Shown here one piece after another: positions 41,201-51,102 of a DNA stretch of 64,000 nucleotides. The first letter of the stretch is position 1. Each line of letters begins with the position of its first letter. Position numbers and translations under genes: made by a program. The notes under the pieces were generated by a model. That model ran no database searches. It saw only the letters and a program-made list of their open reading frames with translations, and had not been told where the DNA came from. The DNA is from Strigamia acuminata (lineage: Eukaryota > Arthropoda > Chilopoda > Geophilomorpha > Linotaeniidae): the NCBI GenBank assembly GCA_949358305.1, contig OX442314.1, forward strand, positions 43,966,581-44,030,580. Direction: 5' to 3'.

Positions 41201-42235
41201 CTGAATCGGGTCTATAACCGTTATCGCGTTCAGGGGGCGATAATCGATGCATAGTCGAGGTTCCGAACCTGGACGCATTACCAGGACGATCCGCATGGCG
41301 TATTCGCCCAGGGCTTGCGTTACTATGCCCTTGTCGAGCATGTCTTGGCACATTTGCGTCACAATGTCTCTTTTCTGGGGGTTCATCCCCTTGTAAGGCA
41401 CTCGAATCGGCTTGTCTGTGGTTAAGACTATTTCGTGGGTTGCTTCCGTCGTTCGACCAGGTGTCTTGGTCAGAATTCTTTCATGTTTTCGAAGCACTCG
41501 CCTTAGTAGCGATGCCTCGTTGACACGCAGTGCTGCCTCCTCGACTAGAGTGTCCACGACGTTACTCCTTTGTAATTCCAGAGTGAAGGCTGCGAAATCG
41601 TAATCTTGGACGAATTTTCGCAATCCTCTTCCGTATTCCTCTTTGTCCTTGGCTTCGTCCAGTAATTTTTGGGGAACCACGGGGACTGGCCGTTCTCCCT
41701 CGGGGCTTATCCAGTTCCATGAACGGGTTATCGGGTTTGGCTGAATTTTCAGTTTCGCCATGATATCCATCCCTAGGAGGAATACTTTGTCGTGGGATGG
41801 CAAGACTATGAAGGGGTGGGACAGGTTCCCCCCTTTCCAGTCGATCATGATGCGAACTACGCCCTTCGGCTTGACGTAGCCGTTGGCGGTGAGCAATTCT
41901 ACGTTCGCGTTCACTTGTGCCACCTTTTTTCCAATATCCAAGTCCTTTACTATATCTTCGGATATGAATGAACGATCCGCTCCTGAATCCAGCAGACCGA
42001 ACAATTTTTGGTTTTCTATCTCCACTGGCAGCATACACAGAGTTTCGCAATGTGCTTTCGTGACATTGCAGTGAAATACGCGTAATGTCTGGGGCTCAAC
42101 CTCCAGATTGAACGGAAGGTCCGTCCAATCTATGTCGACATCCGGTTTCGTTCTCACTTGCATACTCGTTAACGTCACTTTTTCCTCCTTCTTCGGAACG
42201 GCTTGTATGCGGTCTTTGATCTGTGCCTCTGCCAA
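38204..42235 (-). CDS. pol: Gypsy 1 pol (protease, RT, RNase H, integrase)
   Basis: 1343 residues counted from 42235; that first codon is TTG, so the protein is most likely made by -1 frameshifting from gag rather than started here (the frame is open back to the gag overlap). Domains: aspartic protease DSGAD at 83-87; RT about 270-470 with YLDD at 428-431; RNase H from HTDAS at 575 through DALS about 690; H2C2 zinc motif (H880/H886, C917, C920); integrase D947, D1006, E1041; a GPY/F-like module (DGPYVIV) about 1200. Acidic tail of about 120 residues. No chromodomain recognised. All catalytic residues are present, so the enzyme set looks intact. Confidence 0.95.
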   Translation of the reverse strand: MAEAQIKDRIQAVPKKEEKVTLTSMQVRTKPDVDIDWTDLPFNLEVEPQTLRVFHCNVTKAHCETLCMLPVEIENQKLFGLLDSGADRSFISEDIVKDLDIGKKVAQVNANVELLTANGYVKPKGVVRIMIDWKGGNLSHPFIVLPSHDKVFLLGMDIMAKLKIQPNPITRSWNWISPEGERPVPVVPQKLLDEAKDKEEYGRGLRKFVQDYDFAAFTLELQRSNVVDTLVEEAALRVNEASLLRRVLRKHERILTKTPGRTTEATHEIVLTTDKPIRVPYKGMNPQKRDIVTQMCQDMLDKGIVTQALGEYAMRIVLVMRPGSEPRLCIDYRPLNAITVIDPIQMPSIDSILRELSPFKWVTTMDLSKGYWQVELRPEDKLKTAFYSPIGRLMFNVMPFGLVNAPSTFQKLIESVLGDMLHDFVWAYLDDIIITSDTFEEHIDHIDRVVSRLAKAGLHIHPGKSKFCRKELAFLGYRIGVEGIAIDPEKVKAINGFPAPEDIKGVQRFMGMVNFFGRLLSGLAEVAAPITDLLRTDKEFEWTVQCEAAFSTIKQMLADVEKMPLPDLNRPFVLHTDASKIGLGAALLQTHVYNGISQEVPCMFISRKIQGAEKNYTATELECLAVIWAVRKFRDYLEYTNFEVQTDHQALSWLMKLKEPSGRLARWQLELMACDITITYRPGKYNHVADALSRAPASDPQGPDDDGEDDTHLLYCPTPRRIWRLRKANELPVMEPEDRTFCGFWTRTYQPAGTNNSTSEIQPPPPGETHKTLLRAFTAKIEEKTQYAPPTRREFVEHQAADAKCQIITQYLLNGEFPERMTNPHRRKQLVKEATSYLIDDELLVKYHPTFQDDLSGAGNSVKVVVPASLHTRLLWLMHGHPLASHSGVARTLYRVKQLFFWPGARQKITKFIRHCPRCQACRPRDKVARNAMSLGPYAPFDCLSIDLMGPKPTTGNKNMYILVIMDVATRWPELYALVKPSAENIVECLYDVAMQFGFPRKLISDNGPQFRSRIYKDFCRKFKMDTSNTSTYNPQTNPVERLNKDIKYALTVFTDIHNRWDEYLREIAFSIRSTVSRTREFSPAYLNFARELRMPWDPRVAEAVNVLDPSSPHEYVCRLEQTISDTYQHMMAHIFNMRERIVDKEGDLPFANFKVNDLVWKEAHTLSNAARGIAAGLADKRDGPYVIVAEHGGNAYQLRRLEDNKNFQSIHGRDLRPYLPEFPQEIWLEGQTHSGQGGTVVDTFQKTNEAENITEDEDEFFDAESPADEAPTQPEQPISEREEAEECTSEIENKKINNEKNANTSEMNEQVESRSTCTSKINLRPRRSNNPFIREGKVVGKN

Positions 42236-42288
42236 GGCATGACCTGCGGGTCCAGTGTGATATTTCTTCTTTTTAATTTCCGCGGCTG

Positions 42289-42340
42289 GCGCAGACGAAG
42301 CTGAATTTATTTCGGCGACGCCTGCGCTTGGAAGTTTTTT
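42289..42340 (-). promoter_or_regulatory. Gypsy 1 -1 frameshift signal
   Basis: Slippery heptamer A AAA AAC (codons GCA AAA AAC) at 42334-42340, six bases, then stem arm GCGCAGGCG (42319-42327) pairing with CGTCTGCGC (42289-42297) with one G.U. The gag stop lies in the loop. Shifting -1 here reads straight into pol. Confidence 0.85.
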
Positions 42341-45300
42341 GCCAGATTAGTATTTAACTCCATCATCATTTTCATCATGGTTTGCATGATGTCCTTTTCT
42401 TTGACGGTTTTCTCACATTTATCTGAGTAGTGACCGTATTCTCCACAGCTGTAACATTTGATATTACTTTTATCCCCTGTGGGGGTGAATCCCGGTTTCT
42501 TGGGGACGAAGGGCGTCGGGAATCGTCTTTTTCCTCCCAATGTCCCTCTCGCTTTTGTTGCCTGCACGTGTGCTCTGAATTGTGCGATTGCCAAGGCCCG
42601 GTGCGCATGGTGCAAATAGGGACCTTGATCGTCGCATCCCGTCGATAAGTTTTCGAGGTGCTCATTTAGGGCTTCCTCGTCGCTTGATGCTGGCTCCTCT
42701 TCTTTAGCCGTGGCGAGAGGTGTTGTCTCTTCGACTTTCTCCATCTGGGTGAAGTCCGTCGAGGTCACCTGCATCGCCGTTGCTGCCGGTGCTTTCTTTG
42801 GGGCAGCTATTGGGTTGGCTGGAAGAATACTGCCTGCTTTAGGCGTCAGCATTCGTCCGAAGGAGGCTTCGGTGAGACTCATGATGCCGCTCAAATATTC
42901 ACTTGGCCTCATTAATTTCTCTGAGGTCTTGTGACGTTCGGCGCTCGTCTGCAACCGTTTCTCGTGTGCGTCAGCTTCCTCCGGGGGCAGAGTGGCGTAA
43001 TACCGCTGTTCTATTTCTAACGTGTTTGTTAGAAGATAGTTACTGACATCTTGGTAATCGCCAGTGCGGGGTGCACGCATGTCTAGCAGAATTCTTTGCG
43101 AGTGGGCCGATAATCCTCCGTAAAAGATCATCGTAAAACCAGCGGGGTTTATTTCATACGGCGCTCTTGCAAACAGGAGTTTCGCTCGGGCGTCGTAGTC
43201 GGCTAATGTTTCTCCTGGGGCTTGTCGTAGACCACGTAATTTGTTACTGATCTCGTCTGGAGTCTCGCCGTATCGGAGATCGAAACGGACGAGAAAATCG
43301 TCCCAGGTTGGGTTTTTCAGTCCCTGATACCATTCTCGAGCTGACCCCGTGGTTAGCTCCACTAGCCCGTGGGTTAGCATGTCGGCGACGGTGGCTTTTG
43401 TCGCTTTCTTGATACGCATTATTTCGTCCAGGAAGCGGTCTCCGGCCTTCCACGAACCGTCAAATCGCGTTTGAATATAGTGCTGCCAGCGGATGTTACC
43501 CGTGGCTTCACCGCTTGGTTCGTTTCGTACGCCATATTTGCGCTTAACCCTCTCTCCAGCGCGATCATGTTCGTCGCCTGGATGGCCTAGATCGATTCCT
43601 TCTCTTCTGAAAGAGTTCAGCAGGGCTCGGCCTAGCTCAGACATCGTGTAATGTCGGCCAGATGAGTCCTGAAAGTTCCCTTCCTCCGAACGAGGGTTGG
43701 AGCTCCGGGAGGAGCGGTCTGAAGCATTCGGCCGGTTCGACCGGTGCCCATCGCTGCCTTCTTGACTCCTCCCTGTAGACGGTCGACTCGGATGGTCGTC
43801 GTCCGACGAATCGGAGGGCTCGGAGGGATCTCCTTGGGGGTGAAACCTCGGCCCTCTCGGTGGGGTCTCTCCGCCAGCCTTCTTCTGTTTCGAGCCTCCG
43901 GATGGCGGCGGCTCCTCTCCGTCGTTGTTCCCGTAAAAAAAACGCCATCTCTTTTCGTCATTTTCCGGGTGTTCTCGATCCTTATTTGCGTTTTTTTTGT
44001 CGAGCAATGCTTTGATGGCGGCTCCCGTTTCGGATCTTTTCGAGGGGTGACGGTCCCTTTGCTCGGGGATCGTCTCGTCCTTGTCTCGAGATTTTCCTCT
44101 TTTTGTCTCTTTCCTGGACTTTTTTTCATTCTCTCCTGTGTCGGTGTCCGAGCCACTGGAGGGCTCTGGTTTCCGTTTCAGGTTCTCCTCTCTTTTCCTC
44201 TTTTCCGAAACGTCCTGCTCGTACTCCTTTTGGAATTTTTCTGTCTCCTTCTCCCAGTTTTCGGCTTCCCATCTTTTTTGCTCATCTATTATGGCTTGCT
44301 TCTTCGCTTTGTACTCTTCGGTCCATCTGTCTCGTTCCCATTCTTCTTTCTCTTTCAGAAACTGTTCTTTTTCTTTTCTGGCTTCCTCTTCTCTCAGCCT
44401 CTCGCAATGTTGTTCTTCCCATTTCTGGTGTTGCAGAATGGCTTCTTTTCGCAACATTTGTAGCTTTTCTGCTTTTCTTTGAGCTACGAGCGCTTGAAAT
44501 TGGTCCTCGTACTCTTGAGCTTCTCGATGTCGCCCTTCTACTGTTGCGTTCCATTCTTTTCGAATTTTAGCTTCTCGTTCTTCCCTCATTTTTTGGACTA
44601 GTTTCTCTGTTCTCTCGGTGGTTCTTCTCTCGCGTTGCTCCCTTTCTTCCTCTTCCTTCCAGAGTTCTCGCCGCTCTGCGCTCAGTCTTCGTTGGCGATT
44701 AGTCGCTTCTTGTCTGGCTTCTTCGCGGGCCTTCTCTCTGGATTCGTGAAGTGCTCGGTTGGGGTCTGGCGCGAAACCTCCGGTGTCACTGGGCGTTACC
44801 TGGGGCATGGGCGTCTCCGCTGCTGGTCTTGCGACCGGCGTCGGGGCTTGTGCCGCGCAGATAGCGTCAGTGAGTAGAGTAATCGATTCCCAGACTGACG
44901 TTCCTACTGGAATGTCTATCATCGCTTTCAGTTGGGCAGCTTGCCGTGTCAACCGAATTAGGTGAGATACTTCGAAGGAAACAACTGCAGGACTCGCCGT
45001 AACTCGGGGGGTTATCGGGGTCCCGCCGTCGTTTTTCTGTGGGGTTTGCTCTACGGACGTCTGAGCCGTTGGTGGCGATGGGTTCGTGCCGACCGTGACC
45101 GTTTTTTTCGGAGCTTCATTCGTCTCCTCGGTCATCAATATCGATACTCGTCCTGGTGATACGTCGCGAATTTCTTCTCGATTTTCTATGGCTTCCGGAT
45201 CGGTATCTTCGAAGGGTTGCATATTCAAGGGAACCCGCTCTCGCTCTGGCCCGTCTAGGGCCGCGAGCGATGCAGCTTGCTCCTCTTTCTGCGCCTTCGC

Positions 45301-45447
45301 TCTCCTTTTATTCGCTCGGGCTTTCGCCTTTGCGGACATTTCAGGGACGGGACCATCCGACCTTAGGTGGTAGTCGGAGGTCCTTTTTCCCTTCTCGGGC
45401 ATTCTCTGCTCGGTTTCAGACGTGGATTGCTCATCTTTGTCTGACAT
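42307..45447 (-). CDS. gag: Gypsy 1 gag
   Basis: 1046 residues, unusually long for gag. Residues 1-220 are polar; about 225-470 is a Glu/Lys/Arg-rich stretch likely to form a long coiled coil; 470-640 is charged and Ser/Pro-rich; about 650-880 is the retrotransposon capsid region (GNIRWQHYIQTRFDGSWK, then SAREWYQGLK, DFLVRFDLRYGETPDEI); CCHC knuckle CYSCGEYGHYSDKC about 997. The last codons carry the frameshift site. ATG at 45447 follows the PBS by about 70 bases, so it is a sensible start. The capsid part matches the gag of element 2 closely. Confidence 0.93.
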   Translation of the reverse strand: MSDKDEQSTSETEQRMPEKGKRTSDYHLRSDGPVPEMSAKAKARANKRRAKAQKEEQAASLAALDGPERERVPLNMQPFEDTDPEAIENREEIRDVSPGRVSILMTEETNEAPKKTVTVGTNPSPPTAQTSVEQTPQKNDGGTPITPRVTASPAVVSFEVSHLIRLTRQAAQLKAMIDIPVGTSVWESITLLTDAICAAQAPTPVARPAAETPMPQVTPSDTGGFAPDPNRALHESREKAREEARQEATNRQRRLSAERRELWKEEEEREQRERRTTERTEKLVQKMREEREAKIRKEWNATVEGRHREAQEYEDQFQALVAQRKAEKLQMLRKEAILQHQKWEEQHCERLREEEARKEKEQFLKEKEEWERDRWTEEYKAKKQAIIDEQKRWEAENWEKETEKFQKEYEQDVSEKRKREENLKRKPEPSSGSDTDTGENEKKSRKETKRGKSRDKDETIPEQRDRHPSKRSETGAAIKALLDKKNANKDREHPENDEKRWRFFYGNNDGEEPPPSGGSKQKKAGGETPPRGPRFHPQGDPSEPSDSSDDDHPSRPSTGRSQEGSDGHRSNRPNASDRSSRSSNPRSEEGNFQDSSGRHYTMSELGRALLNSFRREGIDLGHPGDEHDRAGERVKRKYGVRNEPSGEATGNIRWQHYIQTRFDGSWKAGDRFLDEIMRIKKATKATVADMLTHGLVELTTGSAREWYQGLKNPTWDDFLVRFDLRYGETPDEISNKLRGLRQAPGETLADYDARAKLLFARAPYEINPAGFTMIFYGGLSAHSQRILLDMRAPRTGDYQDVSNYLLTNTLEIEQRYYATLPPEEADAHEKRLQTSAERHKTSEKLMRPSEYLSGIMSLTEASFGRMLTPKAGSILPANPIAAPKKAPAATAMQVTSTDFTQMEKVEETTPLATAKEEEPASSDEEALNEHLENLSTGCDDQGPYLHHAHRALAIAQFRAHVQATKARGTLGGKRRFPTPFVPKKPGFTPTGDKSNIKCYSCGEYGHYSDKCEKTVKEKDIMQTMMKMMMELNTNLAKNFQAQASPK

Positions 45448-45521
45448 TTTCTTTCGGTAATTCTACGATTTGGGTTATCTTATTGAGAGATCACAAGTTC
45501 AGATTTGAGATTTATTTCTAA

Positions 45522-45539
45522 ATCCCGGACGGGCCCCCA
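45522..45539 (-). promoter_or_regulatory. Gypsy 1 primer-binding site, tRNA-Pro type
   Basis: On the element strand TGGGGGCCCGTCCGGGAT lies two bases after the 5' LTR. It differs at one base from the well-known retroviral tRNA-Pro site TGGGGGCTCGTCCGGGAT. Confidence 0.9.
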
Positions 45540-45541
45540 CG

Positions 45542-46363
45542 TGTCGCGTCCTACCTGGTGATAGGTTTAAATAGCGCTGACGTGTAATACTTTACCTGTG
45601 ATCAATTATGCAAATACCCAAATGAATACCAAATGTATTTAAATGAACAAGTAATTTATTCAGTAGGCTTGAAGGCCTTAAAATACACTTAGTAATAATT
45701 CTAGAGTCGACGTGGTCAGCGTCGAACAAAGGATTTCTCAAGATGGCGTCGTCGGTTCCGCGTGGTCGACGGAACAAAGGCGGCGTCTCGAGTTGTCGTA
45801 AATTCGTCACGGATTCGTCGTCACGGACGCGGTGGAATGCTCTTTCGAGTCTTCTATCCGTGCCTGTTGTCTAGGGTTTGGTTTAGCGTCGCAGAGGCCT
45901 CGTCTAGGAACTTTGGGGTTCCCTACAAAGCACTCGGACACTTACTTCGGCGAATAATCGTCTGGGCGATTATTCTGGGCGATTTCACAAGGGCTATTCT
46001 CGTGCTTTCGCAGGAATAGCTCGCAAGTGACTTCGTGAGAGTTACAGTTTGCACTTTACTCAGCGATCCTCGATCAATCCTAACTTGTAGTTGAAGTTGG
46101 CCTGACGGTGAGGTAGTTGCTGTGTTCTTGGTGTCGTTTGTGTAAGTTCTGACTTTAGGCGGGAAACACGGCCTTTTATGCAGTGGGGTGAAGGGCCGGC
46201 GATCAACCAATGGGGGCTGACCACCAGCCGCTTCCTCCCCCTCGGGGCACACACCTGCCATGGGGAGGTGGAGCCAACTCAGGGGGGAACGACTCTTCAA
46301 TCATAGTGACTCAGAGGATAAATATCCGCCCTGGGGGGACACTTATCCAACTGGGTCACCACA
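45542..46363 (-). repeat. Gypsy 1 5' LTR
   Basis: 822 bp; no difference from the 3' LTR seen by eye. Confidence 0.95.
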
Positions 46364-47382
46364 GACTGTGTAAGCGATATGAATTTTCGAGTGAATTCAC
46401 TCCACCATTTGTACCACCAAACATTTTCATTCATTCCCGCACTGCATCATTACACCATTTGGATATATTCGATGCGCCCATGACTATCCTATACGATAAA
46501 ATAGGCAAACTTTGCAAAAACCTTGTGGATTTAACCTTGGACATACGTCACGAAATTCTGCATATGACACCTGCATCCACAGTCAAACTGGTGCAAAGTT
46601 TACCGAAACTTCAACGCCTAAAATTTAGCGAATGCACGAATGAAGTTGCTGCCGCAATTGGAAAGAGTTGTCCACTGTTGACGCATCTCGACGTTAGGCG
46701 CAGCGCAAACTTCACCGATGTTGGGCTTCGCTCGATATGCAGTTGCGTCAAGCTGGAGTATATGAATATTCAGCTTACTGGTATCACAATTAAAGGATGC
46801 TTGTTCGTTCTCAACCAACTGCCCCTTCTAAAAGAGTTTGAGCATTGTTGGTGGCTCGCGTTATTCGTCCGATTCGCGGAACAGGCGCAAAGAAACAAAA
46901 CATGGCGCACTTATTCCATCGAAAAACTTCCAGAGATTAGTAATAAATATATTCCCATCCTGAGGACAAGATTTCCAAATTTAAGAAGAGCTTAAACTTG
47001 AGCGGTGTTGCAACTCATCTGGATTTGAGTATTTTCACATGGAGGTGGAAATTTAAATTCACACATTAATGCAGAGCAAATGAAACTGTTGTTTGTATCG
47101 TGTAAACGTTTGGAAAGTTTGTGGATTGATAATTTTCAAATACTTTCCAATGATTTACTTTCGCAACTTATGAAATCGAATGAGCTACAATATCTGAAAT
47201 GTTTAGAAATAGCAAATTGTCACTTTATAACGAGAACTTCGATCATAAATTTGCTGAAAATGCGAAATCCAATGAATAAGTTATTGCTTCTAAATTGTAA
47301 TAAAATTGATGCCCGAGCTCACGATGAAATTAAATGTTACGCCAATAGTCAAAACTTGGATTTGCAATTACAGATGATGTAA
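46364..47382 (+). pseudogene. LRR paralogue 2, 3' part
   Basis: Continues the LRR protein after the gypsy insertion: collinear with residues about 48-436 of the 30903-32213 gene (LVQSLPKLQRL, LLTHLDV, FVLNQLPLLK, RNKTWRTYS). The frame closes at 46995; the C-terminal part (LKMRNPMNKL, YANSQNLDL) continues in another frame at 47080-47382, with the middle LRR units missing. So besides the insertion there is at least one deletion with frameshift. AATAAA at 47409-47414 matches the paralogue's 3' end. Confidence 0.85.
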
Positions 47383-47414
47383 AATTTAACTGTTAAAAGC
47401 CGTTTTACAATAAA

Positions 47415-47944
47415 ATGTGAACATACTTGTTAATTTATAATAATTTCGAAACCGGATCCAGAAACGCAAACAACAATTAATTTTTTCTAATTAGCTTGTA
47501 AAAACAAACAAAAACTGGGGATGACACCCGGCCGGGATTTAAAAAAAAATGTTGATTTTAACTGTTTTCGAAGGTGACACCATCGATATCAGCCCCGTGT
47601 GACACCCATGTCAGCTACGACACCGCCACTTACAAGTTAGAAGTGATTGTATTGTATTTTTAATACATTTTTGTTTGGCACGCACCAAACTAAGTCATAT
47701 GACTAGGGAGTGAAAACTCCCCAAGCATATTTCACCTCAATCTTGAAATATTTATATTTATATTTATATTTATATTTATATTTTTATGATGCCAGTTGAA
47801 AAACTTATCAATGATATTTGATCTATTTTCTGATTCTTTCTTGGAATATCTATTCTCTCAAACTTGAGTTACTTGCAAACTACAAGTATAGTATACGTGC
47901 ACCATGACTCATAATTTGTTTGATAAATAATTATTTTTTATTAA
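47415..47944. repeat. Spacer with TTTATA microsatellite
   Basis: About seven hexamer units of TTTATA at 47745-47787. No gene. Confidence 0.7.
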
Positions 47945-48346
47945 CCTTCCCATAGCCATGGTAGGTCAAAAAAATTACAGAAGGGGAAAAATCACTGTAA
48001 TTCTTTTTTTTCTGATAATTAATTAATGAGGTTAAGTTGTATTCCTCAAAAACTTTTTTTTCTTATTTTATAATGTCTAAATACAAATAGTTTTTCAATT
48101 ATTATTAAGATAATTTAATATTTATAACATAAAACACCCTTAATGGGAGCGCCGTACACTGCTTTGCCATCTGTTTGCACTAGGTGGCGTATTAAAATTA
48201 GTCCTAAAACATGTGCTTTTACCAGGAAAAATGCGATTGCACCAGGAAAAATGTGATTCTGCACATGCGCAGAAGCATTTTAAAAGAAGGCCGATTTGAC
48301 CGACCTTAGCTAGCAATGGTGGAAACTAGGCTTGGCTATGGGAAGG
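47945..48346. mobile_element. piggyBac-type MITE, 402 bp, TTAA-flanked
   Basis: TTAA at 47941-47944 and 48347-48350 flank inverted ends CCTTCCCATAGCCA (14 bases perfect, then partial). TTAA duplication with CC-starting ends is the piggyBac signature. No coding capacity. Confidence 0.85.
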
Positions 48347-48350
48347 TTAA

Positions 48351-49374
48351 GCAAAAAATTGGTGATTTTCGCTAAAAATCGGTGTACAGAGTATAGAACA
48401 CACCGCTCGATCGCCTATCAAAGTACGGTACATGAGCTCAAAAATCAGCCAAATCGGCCAAATCCACCATCATAAAAACTGCTGACCAGCGATGCAACCC
48501 ACAATCAAATTCTTTATCAACACCGCCCCGTGCCCGTGCCCGTGCCCGTGCCCGTGCTCGGCCAAGCACGCACCGACAAGTTCGCGGCAAGTTCCTCCTC
48601 CGAACCTAACTTCCCGATCGCAGTGCGAATAAATAAACCAGACAAATGAAAAACGTCAACACGACTCAACACCGACTCATTCGCCTCTCGATGCGCGATG
48701 TTTTTGTCGCACCGCACAGAATAATCGAATTATCGCTCCAGACATCGGTGACCGCAAAAACGAAACCATCAAACGTTTCTCGAACTTCGAGCATAACCTG
48801 AATAAATAAATCCTCCTCTTTTGACAGTATCTGCATGGTTTTCTACGCCATATTCGATCAAAATCAACGCCTAACTCCATCATCTCGATTAGGCCTAAAC
48901 GGAAATGTGGAAACACGGCGCATGCGTCGACTAAAACGCCGCCTGCCAAGTACAAATAACACGAATGCGGATGGATGTGTCGGCTAGAGTTGGACAATCA
49001 GTTTGACCACTGGTTGAAGTATAGGTGAGCATTGACACGAATGCACGTGCAACACACACACACACACACTCACTCTTCGATGATTCCGTGGAATCGATTC
49101 GCGTTGGAATCGAACGAGTGTTTCGGACAGAATCATCGGCCAAATCTGCCGCACTACCGTACGTCCTTTAATTTTAAATTGCGGATTAATTAATATGCAA
49201 AATAAGACGATTTAGGGGGTCACTACAAAACACAGGGTACACCCCAAATGGGGTACCCCATGGGGTATATCCCAAAGTCCTGGAATGTGTAATAAATAAA
49301 TAAAAATTACTAAAATAATTGAAATAAAAATTACGAAAAAAAAATTTAAATTACATACAAAAATATGACATTAC
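48351..49374. other. Spacer, no gene supported
   Basis: Contains five CCCGTG hexamers at 48527-48560, an ACAC run near 49050, and a palindromic block of GGGGTACCCCATGGGGT type near 49228-49255. Minus-strand frames here show no recognisable domain. Confidence 0.5.
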
Positions 49375-49641
49375 TGTTGTAAATTAAACGACACGACACA
49401 CGTTGTAACGGTGAAAAATGACAAGTGAGTTTTATTTCAAAAAAGGGAGGGTTAAATACAGTTGTGGGGTCAAAAGAACTCTCTCCTATTGGTTGGTCAA
49501 GAAGGTCAGTGACAGTTCACGACCCTAAGTTTCTTCTTGCTTTGTCCACAACGTCCTGTTCCTAATACTTAGGGGTCAATGGCAACATTGGTGCCTGTCA
49601 ATCAACAACAAACACAACATTGGCGCCTGTAAACTCCAACA
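49375..49641 (-). repeat. Gag-only copia 3' LTR
   Basis: 267 bp. On the element strand it is preceded by the purine tract GTGGGAGGAATT (49642-49654). Confidence 0.9.
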
Positions 49642-49924
49642 AATTCCTCCCACAGGTCGGCAATGTTGCTCAATAAAGTTTATTCATTTTTTTTTTTCAC
49701 AATTGTGCTGTTCTCAAATCGCCTCTCTCTTCCTGGTTCGAATTGTTCGTTTTTCTCGTGTCTTAAATCGTATCTTCTTTTTGTGGCCCAATTTCTGCCC
49801 GCGGCCTGAATTAAATTTCCCGGTTACTCACGCCTTGTGTAGGTCTTGTTGCACCATCGCTTGTCTTTTCTTTGTTTCGCAATCGTCTCCTTTTCTTCTC
49901 GTCTTCGTCTTCGTCTCGAATCGC

Positions 49925-50035
49925 CTCGTCTTGTCTCGTCTCGTCTACGTCTCAAATCGCCTCGTCTCGTCTACGTCTCAAATCGCCTCGTCTAGTCTCG
50001 TCTACGTCTCAAATCGTCTCGTCTCAATCGTCGTC
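49925..50035 (-). repeat. Short tandem repeat downstream of gag
   Basis: Three to four copies of a roughly 28-bp unit containing GTCTACGTCTCAAATCGCCT, in the non-coding part between gag and the 3' LTR. Confidence 0.75.
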
Positions 50036-50069
50036 GCTCTGGATAATATCTACCGCCGAGTGTACCTTT

Positions 50070-51014
50070 CTAGTACGGCCATCCGTCGTTTTCGTTCTCC
50101 GCGTCGTTGTTTTCACTCACAAATGCGCGCAAGGTCCTTTCCTTTGGTGTGTTATATCTTTGGTTGTTTCCCTGCCTCGGTTGGGCGCAGTTCGTCGCTT
50201 TGTGCCCCGTTTTTTGGCAGTTGAAACATTTCGTCGGATTTCTGCAATCGCTGGCCATGTGACCGGTCATGTCACAATTGTAACATCTTCTTTCGTCCGA
50301 CCGCTTTTCGTACCGTTTAACTGTCGATTTATACGCAGCATCCGATGGTTTCTCTTCGTCTTCTCGTTTCGTCCTTCTGTCTTCCGCTAATTTCAGTGTG
50401 TCTCGAATGTGTTGCATTGTTAGGTTTTCTCGCTGTTCTAGCGCCAAAACGTTCTGGTCAAATTCCCTTCGCAACCCCTGCATCGCAAAGAATCGCACAT
50501 CGTGATCGTCCACCGCCTTCCCAAGTTGTAAACTCTCATTTTGTAGTGCTTCAATGCGGTTTAGATATTGGTCCACGGTCTCCGTTTTCGTCATCTCGAA
50601 TCTCGATAATTTGATGTTACACATTAACTGGAGGTTTTTTGTTTTCGCCGCCATGCTGCTTTCAATTTTTGCCCATAGTTCTTTTGCATTTTCTTCCGAT
50701 TGATGGCGTAATACTTGTTCCGCTGATAACGTGTTGATGATAATCTCCATCGCCTCCAAATTTTCATCGTCCCATTCGTCCCACTTCTTCTCCATTTCAG
50801 CGCAATTGGCATCTTCCGCTTTCCCACGTGGCGGCTCGTCCGCCAAAATGACCTTCTTCCACAATTTCCGGCTCTTCAAAATCGTTTTTATCCGTCGGGA
50901 CCACAACAGATAGTTTTTGTCGTCTAGTAGCTCCACCTGCGCGAACACATTGTATTTTTTGGTCGTCATCTCGTCACTTCTTTTTACGTCTCGAAATTTC
51001 CGCGTGGTTGGCAA
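50070..51014 (-). CDS. gag: Copia-type Gag with two CCHC knuckles
   Basis: 314 residues. UBN2/copia gag region about 20-200 (LDDKNYLLWSRRIKTILK, AKELWAKIESS, YLNRIEALQNE), then two zinc knuckles CYNCDMTGHMASDC (about 242-255) and CFNCQKTGHKATNC (about 261-274), and a short acidic tail. It ends at a normal stop without fusing to pol. It may coat RNA and package its own transcript. Unlike the Gag of the copia copy at 18227, which has a single knuckle, so this is a different lineage. Confidence 0.9.
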   Translation of the reverse strand: MPTTRKFRDVKRSDEMTTKKYNVFAQVELLDDKNYLLWSRRIKTILKSRKLWKKVILADEPPRGKAEDANCAEMEKKWDEWDDENLEAMEIIINTLSAEQVLRHQSEENAKELWAKIESSMAAKTKNLQLMCNIKLSRFEMTKTETVDQYLNRIEALQNESLQLGKAVDDHDVRFFAMQGLRREFDQNVLALEQRENLTMQHIRDTLKLAEDRRTKREDEEKPSDAAYKSTVKRYEKRSDERRCYNCDMTGHMASDCRNPTKCFNCQKTGHKATNCAQPRQGNNQRYNTPKERTLRAFVSENNDAENENDGWPY

Positions 51015-51102
51015 ATTCTTCTAGTTACAATCGCTTTTTTCAACAATTCATCAACGCATCAAAAATTCAAAGTCATTGTTTGCCGTTTGATCCAACCGTC
51101 CT

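Larger units (their letters stand above)
33495..46363 (-). mobile_element. Ty3/gypsy element 1 with third ORF, 12,869 bp, TSD GACT
   Basis: Lies on the minus strand inside LRR paralogue 2. LTRs of 822 bp at 33495-34316 and 45542-46363 look identical, and GACT is duplicated at 33491-33494 and 46364-46367, so it is a young insertion. Order along its own strand: LTR, tRNA-Pro-type PBS, gag, pol in the -1 frame, a spliced third ORF, purine tract, LTR. All enzyme motifs are intact, so it may be active. Confidence 0.95.

Noticed and set aside
43744-44570. Plus-strand frames of up to 239 codons opposite gypsy 1 gag
   Set aside because: Antisense shadows of the Glu/Lys-rich coiled-coil region (Ser/Phe/Leu-rich in reverse).
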